NCBI GenBank assembly: GCA_020440645.1
Contig: JAGRNR010000018.1
Coordinates: forward strand, 1 to 62,663
DNA length: 62,663 nucleotides
Direction of reading: 5' to 3'
Origin: JAHEFU01 sp020440645
GTDB lineage: Bacteria; 4484-113; JAFGCY01
The notes beneath the pieces were generated by a model, which worked only from the letters and a program-made list of their open reading frames with translations, did no database searches and was not told the origin of the DNA. Of this stretch, positions 26,964 to 35,635 are shown piece after piece; the stretch's first letter is position 1; every line of letters begins with the position of its first letter. Position numbers and translations under genes: made by a program.

Positions 26964-28402
26964 AACGGCACCTGCACAAACTCACACACCGGGCCCAGCT
27001 CCTCGCCGAGATACGGCCTGAGGTAGAGGTAGCTGCCACTGGCCGGAGTGAAGGGGAGTTCGCGGAACTGTTCCGGGATGTAGTAAAAGTCCCACACTTC
27101 CGGCGTATCAAGCTCATGCAGGTCAATACTCAGCACAGGTGTGCTTTACTCGTCACTCCAGTATCCTTCCGGCAGTTGTCCGGAGTTCTCGGCATAGTAA
27201 AGGTTGTAGCCGTCCAATGTAGCAGTCAGGCGGGAGCCGATTGGCTGGAGATCATAGAGGCTGATTATTCCGTCGAGGTTATAGTCCGCCCGGTGGTAAG
27301 CTCGAATTGGCAATGGGATGTCCACGCTTTTTCCCAGAAGGATTCCCAGTGGTGTGATATCGGCAATGGTCACCTGCCCGGTACCATCCCCATCACCCTG
27401 CAGGATCGGCAACATGCCGATCGAATTGCTTTCCTCATAGTAAAGCAGTGCGGTCTCCCTCTCCCTGAAAGGGGTTACGCCAAATTCAATTTCGCCAAAG
27501 GTCTCTCCTCTTAAGGCAATGTGGCTTCGTTGTATCGCATTCTGATCCTCACGAGTGATCCAGTTGTAACTGTAATCTCCACTGCTCAGCGGGATCTCAA
27601 AGTAGAGCTGCCCAGCACTTGAAAGTCTGGCCTGGCTCAGGCCCACGGTGCTGAACGGGGGAACGCCTGGCGATGACAGTTCCGTCTCCTTGTCAGGTGC
27701 CCAGGGTCTGTCCCACCAGCTTTCTGAAGCGTAGGCCTTGTAGGCTCCTGCCTGCCTGCCGTAATTGACAGCGATAGCGGTCAGGTCAGCAGGTGTGATG
27801 AAGCCGTCGCCATTGCGGTCGATCACATAGTCAATGGTGCCAATATCAAAATAGTCACCTAGGCCACCGCTTCCCGCAAACTCACGAAGATGTCCGGCCA
27901 GTGGAACCAGATCAGCAGCAGTGACAACACCGTTCTGGTCGTAGTCTCCCTCGAGGATATAGTGCCAGCTCAGTGTATGCCGATCATGGTGGATGCGTGG
28001 CTGGAAGGGTTCTGGCACGTACTTGCTTTTGCGAATAGCGGATTCGCTGCGGATCATGGCGGGCCGCTCCTGAGGTTCTTCCGCAAGCTCCCGCCCGGAA
28101 ATACGTTCCCCCAGCAGCCGCGTAAGCTCATCCTTCAGTTCAGCGAACACTTCCGCGTCGACATCCGCCGGGGCCTCCAGCGCGGCGATCTCGCGCATCG
28201 CGGCGGGGAGGTCGATTGCCACATTACTCGATTCCGATACCTGCTGCACAATCTCAGCGGGGGCCGGCATGTTGCCGACCTGAGCCAGATCTGTGGATTC
28301 GACACCACCACCGCAGCCGCTCGCCAGCAGCATTGCCAGAATGCATGCAGCACTGGCCATCACTCCGGCTGTCTTCAATCCGATACACATGCGCTTATCC
28401 AT
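26942..28402 (-). pseudogene. Dockerin lipoprotein truncated by an in-frame TAA
   Basis: ATG 28402 follows GGGAGACGGAC. A 418-aa frame ends at TAA 27146-27148; the same frame continues without a break for another 68 codons to a TAG. The continuation (FRELPFTPASGSYLYLRPYL, then EFVQVPLEV) resembles the C-terminus of the next paralogue (DLPSGAYLWVENG, IIQVP), so the TAA removes the native end. The truncated product keeps the signal peptide (LLASGC), the conserved helix IDLPAAMREIAALEAPADVD, and two dockerin pairs, GDYDQNGVVTAADLVPL..DRNGDGFITPADLTAIA and GDGDGTGQVTIADITPLG..YNLDGIISLYDLQPIG. It may still make a secreted protein. Genuine stop or sequencing error cannot be told apart here. Confidence 0.65.
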
Positions 28403-28829
28403 GTCCGTCTCCCGTCACATCATTCCTCGTCATTCCACCTGGCTGGTCTGCTTTCCGCTCTCTGCTGCCTGCTCTCTGCTCATCCCGGTGTGCCGGTCTC
28501 AAGACCGACAGGGCCCTGTGGCTCTCAAGAGCCACACACCGATTCTGCCAACTTATTCTGCTTCTCATTCTCATTCTGCTTCTGTTTCTCATTCTGCTTC
28601 TCATTCTCATTCTGCTTCTCATTCTCATTCTGTTTCTGACCACTGACCACTGTTGCCAGACTGAAGTCTGACCTCCCGCCGTCCACTGTTGCCAGGCTGA
28701 CAGCCTGGCCTCCGACTGACTTCTGCCTGCTGCCTACTGCCCACTGATTGCCAGCTCCACAGCCTGGCCTCCGACTGCCTTTTGCCTGCTGCCTACTGCC
28801 CACTGATTGCCAGCTTCACAGCTGACCTC
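28403..28829. repeat. Repeat-only intergenic region, 427 bp
   Basis: No gene. From left to right: AGCAG-type words (28443-28481); a 54-nt composite of two facing hairpins (28487-28540); a TTCTCATTCTCATTCTGC array (about 28555-28638); then GGAGG-headed hairpins at 28653-28676, 28689-28713, 28748-28772 and 28807-28830, read on the minus strand. The last ones are separated by GGCAGTAGGCAGCAGGCA-type words. 28689-28747 and 28748-28806 are a 59-bp tandem duplication with few differences. The promoter of the gene starting at 28402 must lie here. Confidence 0.8.
28487..28540. repeat. BIME-like pair of facing hairpins
   Basis: Head GGTGTG, hairpin CCGGTCTCAAGACCG, centre CAGGGCCCTG, hairpin TGGCTCTCAAGAGCCA, head CACACC (inverted). 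Two units of the same plan in inverted orientation share the palindromic centre. Their stems differ but each is perfectly self-complementary. Confidence 0.7.
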
Positions 28830-28830
28830 C
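28653..28830 (-). repeat. Cluster of four GGAGG-headed REP-like hairpins
   Basis: On the minus strand each copy begins GGAGGYCA and folds: stems AGACT/AGTCT, CCAGGCT/AGCCTGG, an imperfect CCAGGCT/AGCTGG, and CAGCT/AGCTG, each ending in TGGCAA. A GGAG/GTAG head next to a hairpin is the hallmark of REP sequences served by RAYT transposases, and a RAYT gene lies at 56483-57145. Confidence 0.65.
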
Positions 28831-30287
28831 TACGGCACCTGAATGATTTCCGAGCGGATCACTCCATTCTCGACCCATAAATATGCACCGCTCGGCAGAT
28901 CCGGCAGGCTGTGTACCAGCCAGCGCTGCACCTTGTCCCTTTCATAGTCCACCGTGCTGTACATCTTCGAATAATTCACCAGCCCGGACGTTTCCTCCCC
29001 AGGCGCGGGCACGAGCTGCGGGTCCAGTGTCCATCTGGCGCGATATTCGTACTCAGGACCGATGCTGCTCAGGTTATTGACAATGTCAGCATACGAAGCA
29101 ACGCCATCTGCGTGCCCGAAGTGGCCGTCCTGATTGCGGTCGAGGAAATCAGGGATCTCCTGGCCGGCGTCCGCATATGCCAGCGCCCTGTACTGCTGAA
29201 GGTAGATGCCCGTGATGTCAGCAACTGAGACAACATCATTCCAGTCAAGGTCAACCGGCAGGAATGGCATGCAGCGCAGCTCTCCGTCCTTGTAACTGAG
29301 CTGAAGTTCATACTGCTCGTGTGCCTTGGGTTTGATGCGCAGCGGCCAGCTGACTTGCTGCAGGCCACTGGCCAGCTCAGCCCTGGCCCAGTAGTATTCA
29401 CTGGGTTCAAGCCCACTCAGGACATTGTCGAAGCCGGGATTGTTCTTCATGTCACCGGGCCGTAACGCGGCACCCGGCACCGCTTCAGCTGCTGTAATCC
29501 GGTCAGCTTCCCCGGGAATCCAGGGAAAGTGCTGCAGATTGCTGCTGTGGTAAAAGCGCATCGCAAGCACATGGTCGCCGAAATTCCGGGCAATGCCTGT
29601 CAGGTCAGCTGCATTGATGATCTTGTTGCCATCATAGTCAATCCGCTGCAGGTAATAGCTGGAGGAGCCGGTGATCTCTGTGCCGAAATTCCTTGCCAGC
29701 GGCACGATGTCAGTCACATTCACCGTGCCGTTCTGATCATAATCACCTCGCACGAGAACGGGGAATCGCAGTGTGCCAAGAACATTGACTGGCCATGGGA
29801 TTGCCAGCCATTCGGAGATGTACTGATCCGTGCTGTCATATGCATCCGGATCGTATGCTGCGTGGATGTTGCGGTTCTTGTCTTCAATTCCACGGACAGC
29901 AGGATCCCCCAGCAGCCTGGCCAGCTCCACCTTCAGCTCCGCGAAGACTTCCGCGTCGACATCGGCAGGTGTCTCCTGCGCGGCGATTTCGCGCAGGGCG
30001 GTAGGGAGGTCGATCACTGTGCCCATTACGGAATCGGCAACTGCCGGTTCAGCCAGCCCTGGCTTACCTGCTGCCAGCTGTCCGGCATCGACTGAGGGAG
30101 CTGTCGTGCTGCCCGGAACAGTCACGCCCGGCAATGAGGCATCAGCCTGCGTTTCCCCTCCGAAGGCGATCCCCGTCGTATCCGTCCCGCCCGCCGCCTG
30201 CAGTCCGGGCCTGCGCGCATCCCCGCCGCAGCTCCCGAGGAGCAGCATCACCAGTATCAGTGTCCCGTATCCGATCCGTCCGCACAT
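28830..30287 (-). CDS. Dockerin lipoprotein
   Basis: 485 aa. ATG 30287 follows GGGGGATAAGACC. Signal peptide MCGRIGYGTLILVMLLLGSC. Residues about 90-115 are the conserved helix IDLPTALREIAAQETPADVD shared with the truncated paralogue at 26942-28402. Two dockerin-like pairs follow: GDYDQNGTVNVTDIVPLARN with DYDGNKIINAADLTGIARNF, and DLDWNDVVSVADITGIY with RNQDGHFGHADGVAS. The C-terminus ends LPSGAYLWVENG..IIQVP. No propeller. Dockerins bind cohesins through the calcium loops; here the protein is itself lipid-anchored, which is unusual. The stop TAG opens directly into a GGAGG repeat hairpin. Confidence 0.82.
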   Translation of the reverse strand: MCGRIGYGTLILVMLLLGSCGGDARRPGLQAAGGTDTTGIAFGGETQADASLPGVTVPGSTTAPSVDAGQLAAGKPGLAEPAVADSVMGTVIDLPTALREIAAQETPADVDAEVFAELKVELARLLGDPAVRGIEDKNRNIHAAYDPDAYDSTDQYISEWLAIPWPVNVLGTLRFPVLVRGDYDQNGTVNVTDIVPLARNFGTEITGSSSYYLQRIDYDGNKIINAADLTGIARNFGDHVLAMRFYHSSNLQHFPWIPGEADRITAAEAVPGAALRPGDMKNNPGFDNVLSGLEPSEYYWARAELASGLQQVSWPLRIKPKAHEQYELQLSYKDGELRCMPFLPVDLDWNDVVSVADITGIYLQQYRALAYADAGQEIPDFLDRNQDGHFGHADGVASYADIVNNLSSIGPEYEYRARWTLDPQLVPAPGEETSGLVNYSKMYSTVDYERDKVQRWLVHSLPDLPSGAYLWVENGVIRSEIIQVP

Positions 30288-30432
30288 GGTCTTATCCCCC
30301 GTGCAATCACACTATCAGCCCATCAAATCCTACAGGAAAAGGCAGGCTTTCACAGGGGACACTTGCGCGGCAGTTTGCGGCTGACACTTCCGAGGACCTG
30401 GGAGCTGGGTTGTTGGGAGTAGGGGAGCCTGC

Positions 30433-30487
30433 GGTGTCACGCTCCGCGTGACCATGAATCACTAGGTCATGCCGGAGGCATGACACC
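30433..30487. repeat. Inverted pair of GGTGTCA palindromes
   Basis: 30433-30453 reads GGTG-TCACGC-TCC-GCGTGA-CC; 30465-30487, on the other strand, reads GGTG-TCATGCC-TCC-GGCATGA-CC. The two share head, loop and tail, while the stem bases differ with compensating changes; 11 bp lie between them. Confidence 0.7.
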
Positions 30488-30521
30488 TGCCCTACCACCT
30501 ACAACCTATAACCTACACCCT

Positions 30522-30563
30522 CGTGATGGAATGCTGCGCATTCCATCACGGTACGAAGTACCG
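30522..30563. repeat. Long hairpin over a stop codon plus a second hairpin in the gene end
   Basis: 30522-30550 has 13-bp perfect arms (CGTGATGGAATGC and complement) around TGC and contains the TGA that ends the next gene. 30549-30563 is CGGTAC-GAA-GTACCG and encodes part of the C-terminus ARYFVP. It could double as a terminator but has no T tract. Confidence 0.65.
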
Positions 30564-33398
30564 CGCCACCTTCAGTTCCGCCGTTGCCAGGTCGTGGTAG
30601 ACAACGAGCGGCTTGCCCAGTGCACTGCCGACGGACAGGTAGGCCGACTCGTGCGCATCCGTGTCATACTCGCCGACGCCCGTTGCCACCACACCGCCGA
30701 CCGGGAAGTCATCGCTGATCTCCGGCGTCTGCGTCGCGCGGTATGTCACCGCCTGCTCTTCCGTCGAGTAGTAGGCCAGCCCGAGGAAGCCCGCCACGTT
30801 GGCACTCGCCAGGTGGTAGCCGTAGTCGTCGGACAGGCTGTCCGGGATGTACAGCGGCGCTGTCCAGTCCGTGGTTGACAGATCGTTGGCCTTGCGCACC
30901 AGCAACCCGCCGGTCGTCTTGTTGCGGGCCAGCAGGTAGGGCCGGTCCGTGATGCTCGTCGCCGCGGCGAACTGCAGTTCGTGGTCGCCAGGCGTGTTGT
31001 TGCCAAGCGAGAAGGGCAAAAGCGTCCAGTTCGTGCCCTGGTTGTTGACGGCCTTGCTGAAGTAGGCCCGCCAGGGCGTGTTGTACTGGTCATTGTTCAG
31101 CACGTACCACACCGCCGGCCGCCCGTCCGTGCCAATCGCATTGGCCTCGCAGGTCGTCAGCGCGGTCTTGTCGAGGAAGAAGTCGCTGCCCTTCCAGACC
31201 GTGCCGCCGTTGAACAGGTCCCAGCCGCCGCCTGTATCCGCCACGGAATCGCTCGCCCGCACGTAGTAGATGCTGTAGGGGTCGTCCACGTCGCCGGTAT
31301 GCCAGACGTAGGCCAGCGCCGGGTTGCCGTCAATGATGTTCAGGCTCGGGCTGTGGTCCAGGGGGTCACTGGTGATCTGGACCTGCGCGAAGCTGGTGGC
31401 ATCCGCCCCGTTGCCGACCACGTAGTAGATGCCGGGGCTGGCACCGACCCGCTGGTAGGCCATCGCCGGCCGGCCGCCGGCCAGTTCCCTGAGTGAGATG
31501 TGCTTCGCCGTCACCGAAAGCGGCACGGCCTGCGGGATGTTCCACTCGGTGCCCTGCAGGTTGGCGGCGCGCACGTAGTAGAGCGAGTTGAAGCGCCGGT
31601 AGGCAATCGCCGGCCTGCCGGCAATCGTTGCCATCATCGGGTCCGCCGGACTGGTGTCCGATACGTTGTCGATCGCGGTCGACAGCCAGCCCTCGGTGGA
31701 CAGCTGCAGCGTGTCGACGGCAGTTGCCAGGTCGTCATCCGTCACCCGCAGGCGCACGGTGTGGAAGCCGCCGCCCGTCAGGTCGATCTCCTGCACCTGC
31801 GCGCCATCCTCGATCTCATATGTGCCGTCACCGTCCAGGTCCCAGTCATACTGCTCGATGCTGCCATCCAGGTCGTCACTCATCGTGCCGGACAGGATGG
31901 CGGTCCAGGGTGCCACGCCGCTTGTGCTGTCCGCGGTGATATGCGCCACCGGGGCCAGGTTGTCAAGGTCCGGCGCGTAGAGGTACAGCGTGTTGGAGAT
32001 GCGGCCCTTGTAGGTGGCGACCACACTGAAGTTGCCCTGGAAGATGTCAACGATGTCCATCTCTGCCGTTTCCTGGTTGATCTCGCCCACGTTCGGCACC
32101 ACGAAGCCCGAGCCGATCAGGCCTGCGCTGACTTCGCGGATGCGGATGATCTCACCGCCCCCCGTGCCGGATCCGCCGCCCGTTGAGAAGCCGCCGATCA
32201 GGAAGTACTGCGACTCTTCGTTGATGGTGACGTCGCCATCCACGGAGTGGTTCAGCATCAGGAAGTAGTTGATGTTCGGGTCGACGAAGTAGGGGTTGCT
32301 CTCGCTGCCGCCGCCCGACAGCGGGGCCGTGTCCAGGTCCAGCACCGGTCCCGGTGCTCCGGACAGCTCCACCACCTGGCTGACCGTGCCCTCATTGCCT
32401 TCGCTGTCAACCGGCCGCGCCCAGAGCGTGACCGGCCCGGCCGGGGCGGAGGGCTGGATGTAGCCGTAGACCAGCCTGTCCGTGACCGTGTCGCCGACCC
32501 CGTTGGCAAACGGCACGCTGCTGGCCGCCGGGATGGTGCTCGCCGCATCGGAGGAGGCGGGCACGTCATCCGGGTTGCTGCTGGCGTAGATGTTGTAGCC
32601 TCCCAGGGCGTCATTGCCGAAGTTCTGCCCGATCACGGTCAGGTCGGCCAGGTTGATCTCGCCGTTGCCATCGCCGTCCACCACGGTCTCCACAGGGTAG
32701 CTCTCCACGCCGATGAACAGCAGGTCCTCGCCGAAGGGCCCGCTCTTGCCGAAGTGCAGGCCGAGCGGGGTCAGGTCGGCGATCGTGACCACGCCGTTCT
32801 GGTCATAGTCACCGGGGTTGGTGTACTGCACGGTGCTGATCAGCGCATCGCTGCCGGAGAACATCGGCCCGGCCAGCGCACTCATCGGGGCGCTGGCATT
32901 CGCATTGCGCGGCACCATCGCCGTACGCCGCACGGCCGGCTGCGGCCCGCGGCTGAAGTGCAGCGTTGCCAGCGTACCGGCTGAATCGAGCGGCTCCGCC
33001 AGGTCGAAGTTCGGCAGCACATGTCCGGTCTGCACCAGGCCCGGCTCAGCTGCGACACCAAGTGAAAGCAGCTGGCGGCCATCCAGCCCGGCCGCGGTCT
33101 CGATGCTGTCCAGGCTGAACTGCCGCGGGTCATAGGCAATGTCGGTGTATAGCGTACTCAGCTGGGCAGCTTCCGCCAGGTCAATCGTGGCGGTGATCCC
33201 GCCATCGTCCTCCTGCATGCTGAACCGCACGGCGGAGCGCTCGCCAAGCAGTGATCCATCCGCAATGCTCAGCGTCGGCTTTTCTGGATACTGTGCGCGT
33301 TCCACAGCCGCATCCGGCAGGCTGTTGTTGCCCGCTCCGCAGGCGGCAAGCAGCAGCAGGGCCACGCCTACCGCCAAGTTCCTGGTCATAGCAATCAT
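30546..33398 (-). CDS. Cohesin-dockerin-PKD-propeller lipoprotein
   Basis: 950 aa from ATG 33398 (GGAG 8 nt upstream, signal MIAMTRNLAVGVALLLLAAC); ATG 33491 would bury the signal. Order of parts: cohesin-like domain at about 25-150 (LYTDIAYDPRQFSLDSIETA, GTLATLHFSR); dockerin pair at about 205-275 (GDYDQNGVVTIADLTPLGLH, DGDGNGEINLADLTVIGQNF); fibronectin/Ig-like region; PKD at about 490-570 (TSGVAPWTAILSGTMSDDLD); and propeller-like repeats (GRPAIAYRRFNSLYYVR). Having a cohesin-like and a dockerin module in one anchored chain suggests self-association or chain formation on the cell surface (inference). The stop codon sits inside a 13-bp-arm hairpin. Confidence 0.82.
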   Translation of the reverse strand: MIAMTRNLAVGVALLLLAACGAGNNSLPDAAVERAQYPEKPTLSIADGSLLGERSAVRFSMQEDDGGITATIDLAEAAQLSTLYTDIAYDPRQFSLDSIETAAGLDGRQLLSLGVAAEPGLVQTGHVLPNFDLAEPLDSAGTLATLHFSRGPQPAVRRTAMVPRNANASAPMSALAGPMFSGSDALISTVQYTNPGDYDQNGVVTIADLTPLGLHFGKSGPFGEDLLFIGVESYPVETVVDGDGNGEINLADLTVIGQNFGNDALGGYNIYASSNPDDVPASSDAASTIPAASSVPFANGVGDTVTDRLVYGYIQPSAPAGPVTLWARPVDSEGNEGTVSQVVELSGAPGPVLDLDTAPLSGGGSESNPYFVDPNINYFLMLNHSVDGDVTINEESQYFLIGGFSTGGGSGTGGGEIIRIREVSAGLIGSGFVVPNVGEINQETAEMDIVDIFQGNFSVVATYKGRISNTLYLYAPDLDNLAPVAHITADSTSGVAPWTAILSGTMSDDLDGSIEQYDWDLDGDGTYEIEDGAQVQEIDLTGGGFHTVRLRVTDDDLATAVDTLQLSTEGWLSTAIDNVSDTSPADPMMATIAGRPAIAYRRFNSLYYVRAANLQGTEWNIPQAVPLSVTAKHISLRELAGGRPAMAYQRVGASPGIYYVVGNGADATSFAQVQITSDPLDHSPSLNIIDGNPALAYVWHTGDVDDPYSIYYVRASDSVADTGGGWDLFNGGTVWKGSDFFLDKTALTTCEANAIGTDGRPAVWYVLNNDQYNTPWRAYFSKAVNNQGTNWTLLPFSLGNNTPGDHELQFAAATSITDRPYLLARNKTTGGLLVRKANDLSTTDWTAPLYIPDSLSDDYGYHLASANVAGFLGLAYYSTEEQAVTYRATQTPEISDDFPVGGVVATGVGEYDTDAHESAYLSVGSALGKPLVVYHDLATAELKVARYFVP

Positions 33399-33461
33399 GT
33401 TCATCTCTCCGTCTGGCGGGCCTGCTTGGCCCACTTCCACCCGTGCGGTCTGTGCGCCGCC

Positions 33462-33513
33462 GGGCAACCGACTGTCATACCCATTATCCACATCAGGTTA
33501 AGCAATGGTTAAA
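33462..33513 (-). promoter_or_regulatory. 52-nt conserved upstream block, copy A
   Basis: 46 of 52 positions match 35552-35603 without gaps. On the minus strand it contains TTTAACCATTGCTTAACC (a TTAACC direct repeat), then TGTGGATAATGGGTAT. GATAAT could be a -10 box with TTAACC 18 bp upstream. Both copies precede cohesin-dockerin lipoprotein genes, so co-regulation is likely. Confidence 0.6.
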
Positions 33514-33536
33514 TGCTACCGGAATCATTTCCAGCA

Positions 33537-35528
33537 TCAGTAGAACACATAGAAATTCACGAACTTGATGCCGCCACTTTCCACGGTGAAGGCCATGCAT
33601 GGATGCGGCCCCAGCAGGCGCATCTCCTTCAGCTCCACCACCGGGATCTGCTCAATCACGGGCCCGGTCAGCACATAGCCCGCCGCAGAGCCATCCGCAC
33701 TGAAGGCGCTGGCCACCTGCATCGCATTCACATCCGTCCATGTGGCCATCAGCCCGCCGTAGGCCGCCAGCAGCTCCGGCGCAAACTGCCCGGGCTGTGA
33801 AACCGACAGGTCCACCGGTGCATCCCAGTTGCCGCCGCTGAGGTCGCTCGACTCATACTGCTGCAGCATGTTGCTCGCATCATAGGCCGCCAACCCGATG
33901 ACCTGCCCCCCGTACTCGCAGATCCCACCGGGCCGCACATTGGTGCTGGCCGCGCCGAGCTGGATCGCCTGCTCAGCCGGCAGGTCATTGCCGTCCCAGT
34001 TGTAGCGGCGCACATAGGCCAGCGAATCCTGGCTGTCGCGGTAGAAGGCGAGGAAGCTGTCTCCCTGCTGCAGCAGGCTGCCCATCTGCAGCTTGGTGGT
34101 GTAACCCAGCTCCGTGAACAGCGTGGCTGCGGGGGCGTCGCCAAGGTAGAAGTAAAGCGTTGTCATCCCGTTGTGGCCGAACACCAACGGCCGTCCGGCG
34201 ATCTCCATCATCGCGAACTGGTCCTCATTGGACACGCTGGACTTCACCATCGGGCTCCAGCTGCTGCCGTCGCCATCAGCGCCAATCGTGTAGTAGCAGG
34301 TCTGGCCCACGTCCACGGGCACGCTGATCGCCGGCCGGTTGTCAACCACACCGAGCTCCGGCTGCCAGGCATCGGTATATGTGCCGGGCAGCTCGACTTT
34401 CGGTTCCCAGAGCAGGCCGGCCCGGTCTACGGACCGGCAATAGTACAGCCGGCGGTCGCCATTGCCGGCGGACCAGGCAGCCGCAGGCCGGTTGTCAATT
34501 ATTTCAAGCCGTGGCTCAGTGACGGACCAGCTTGCGTCGTAATGCTCAATCTCGGTGAGGTGCCACTGCTTCTCCCATTCTTCAGTCAGGTTGCCCGCCG
34601 GTCCCTCCCCAGCGGAACTGCCTGCCCGGACCCAGTAGCGATCGGCAAAGGCGGGGCTGAGGTCTGTATGGCGGAACTGCTTGCGCTCAGCAGGACTATT
34701 GTCAATGTCAGCCAGCGCAAGGCTGACGACATTACGCGCCCCGACTCCGTTGGCAGCCGTTGCCTCGGTGGGGTAACCCTGGCCCTCCACACCCGCATAC
34801 AGCGTGTATCCCTCCACCAGGTTGCCAAAATGCACGGCGATCGGCGTGATGTCCGAGACATTGATCTCGCCATTGCCATCGCCGTCAATCATGTACTCCA
34901 TATGGCCTTCGCTGAATGGCCCACTGCGGCCGAGGTTGACACCCAGCGGGGTCAGGTCGGCGATATTCACCTCGCCGTTCTGGTCGTAGTCCCCGGGGTT
35001 CGTGTAGTACCAGCTGAGGATGCTCCAGCGCGCATTGCGTGATAGCTGTGGCTGCGCATCGGCCACCGCGCTGGGCTGGCGCCGGACATCCGCTCCACGC
35101 CGAAACTCAATCGTCGCCAGGAGGCCGCTGCCATCCACGCCCGGCGGGTCAGCTCCCGGCTGCAGTTCGCCGTACTGCACGCTGCCGCCGCCATTGCCCG
35201 CCAGCAGGTGGATCGCTTCGCTGCCCAGCAGTCCGGCACTGTCCGCCTCACCCGCGGTCCACTGTGAGCTGTCGTAGGCGATCTCCAGGTAGGCATGGCT
35301 CAGGGCCTGTGCGTTGGCAGCCTCGATGCTGACAACCGCACGCTCGGCATCCCGCTCAACCGACATCCGGAACTCAGCGCGGCCACCCATCGCAAAGCTC
35401 TCCGGCAGCACGCGCAGGCTGAATTCCTTGGCGCCTGCTGACTGCTCAGGACCCGGGCCTGCCGCTCCGCAAGCGGCAAGCATGATGGCAAGCAGGCTTG
35501 CCTGCAGTAGTGTAATCAGTCTGTACAT
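33537..35528 (-). CDS. Cohesin-dockerin-propeller lipoprotein
   Basis: 663 aa. ATG 35528 follows AGGAGCAATGCC; signal peptide MYRLITLLQASLLAIMLAAC. Residues about 35-150 are cohesin-like (FRMSVERDAERAVVSIEAAN, AYLEIAYDSSQWTAGEADSA, GLLATIEFRRGA). A dockerin pair lies at about 175-245 (NPGDYDQNGEVNIADLTPLG, DGDGNGEINVSDITPIAVHF). Then come a linker domain and propeller-like repeats (NRPAAAWSAGNGDRRLYYCR). Same plan as the products of 30546-33398 and 36599-38572. Predicted to be surface-anchored; may pair with dockerins or cohesins of its paralogues. Confidence 0.83.
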   Translation of the reverse strand: MYRLITLLQASLLAIMLAACGAAGPGPEQSAGAKEFSLRVLPESFAMGGRAEFRMSVERDAERAVVSIEAANAQALSHAYLEIAYDSSQWTAGEADSAGLLGSEAIHLLAGNGGGSVQYGELQPGADPPGVDGSGLLATIEFRRGADVRRQPSAVADAQPQLSRNARWSILSWYYTNPGDYDQNGEVNIADLTPLGVNLGRSGPFSEGHMEYMIDGDGNGEINVSDITPIAVHFGNLVEGYTLYAGVEGQGYPTEATAANGVGARNVVSLALADIDNSPAERKQFRHTDLSPAFADRYWVRAGSSAGEGPAGNLTEEWEKQWHLTEIEHYDASWSVTEPRLEIIDNRPAAAWSAGNGDRRLYYCRSVDRAGLLWEPKVELPGTYTDAWQPELGVVDNRPAISVPVDVGQTCYYTIGADGDGSSWSPMVKSSVSNEDQFAMMEIAGRPLVFGHNGMTTLYFYLGDAPAATLFTELGYTTKLQMGSLLQQGDSFLAFYRDSQDSLAYVRRYNWDGNDLPAEQAIQLGAASTNVRPGGICEYGGQVIGLAAYDASNMLQQYESSDLSGGNWDAPVDLSVSQPGQFAPELLAAYGGLMATWTDVNAMQVASAFSADGSAAGYVLTGPVIEQIPVVELKEMRLLGPHPCMAFTVESGGIKFVNFYVFY

Positions 35529-35551
35529 GGCATTGCTCCTGCCCCCGCATG

Positions 35552-35603
35552 GGGCAAACCGCTGTAATACCCATTATCCACAGCGGGTTAAGCAATGGTT
35601 AAA
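35552..35603 (-). promoter_or_regulatory. 52-nt conserved upstream block, copy B
   Basis: Second copy of the block at 33462-33513, 24 nt upstream of the start at 35528. Conservation runs through the TTAACC repeat and the GGATAATGGGTAT segment and drops off sharply outside. Confidence 0.6.
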
Positions 35604-35635
35604 CCCTGGAGTATAAGCTGCGGAATGCCGGGCAG

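Noticed and set aside
28555..28810. CRISPR array
   Set aside because: Repeats are short degenerate words and a 59-bp tandem duplication without regular unique spacers, and there are no cas genes.
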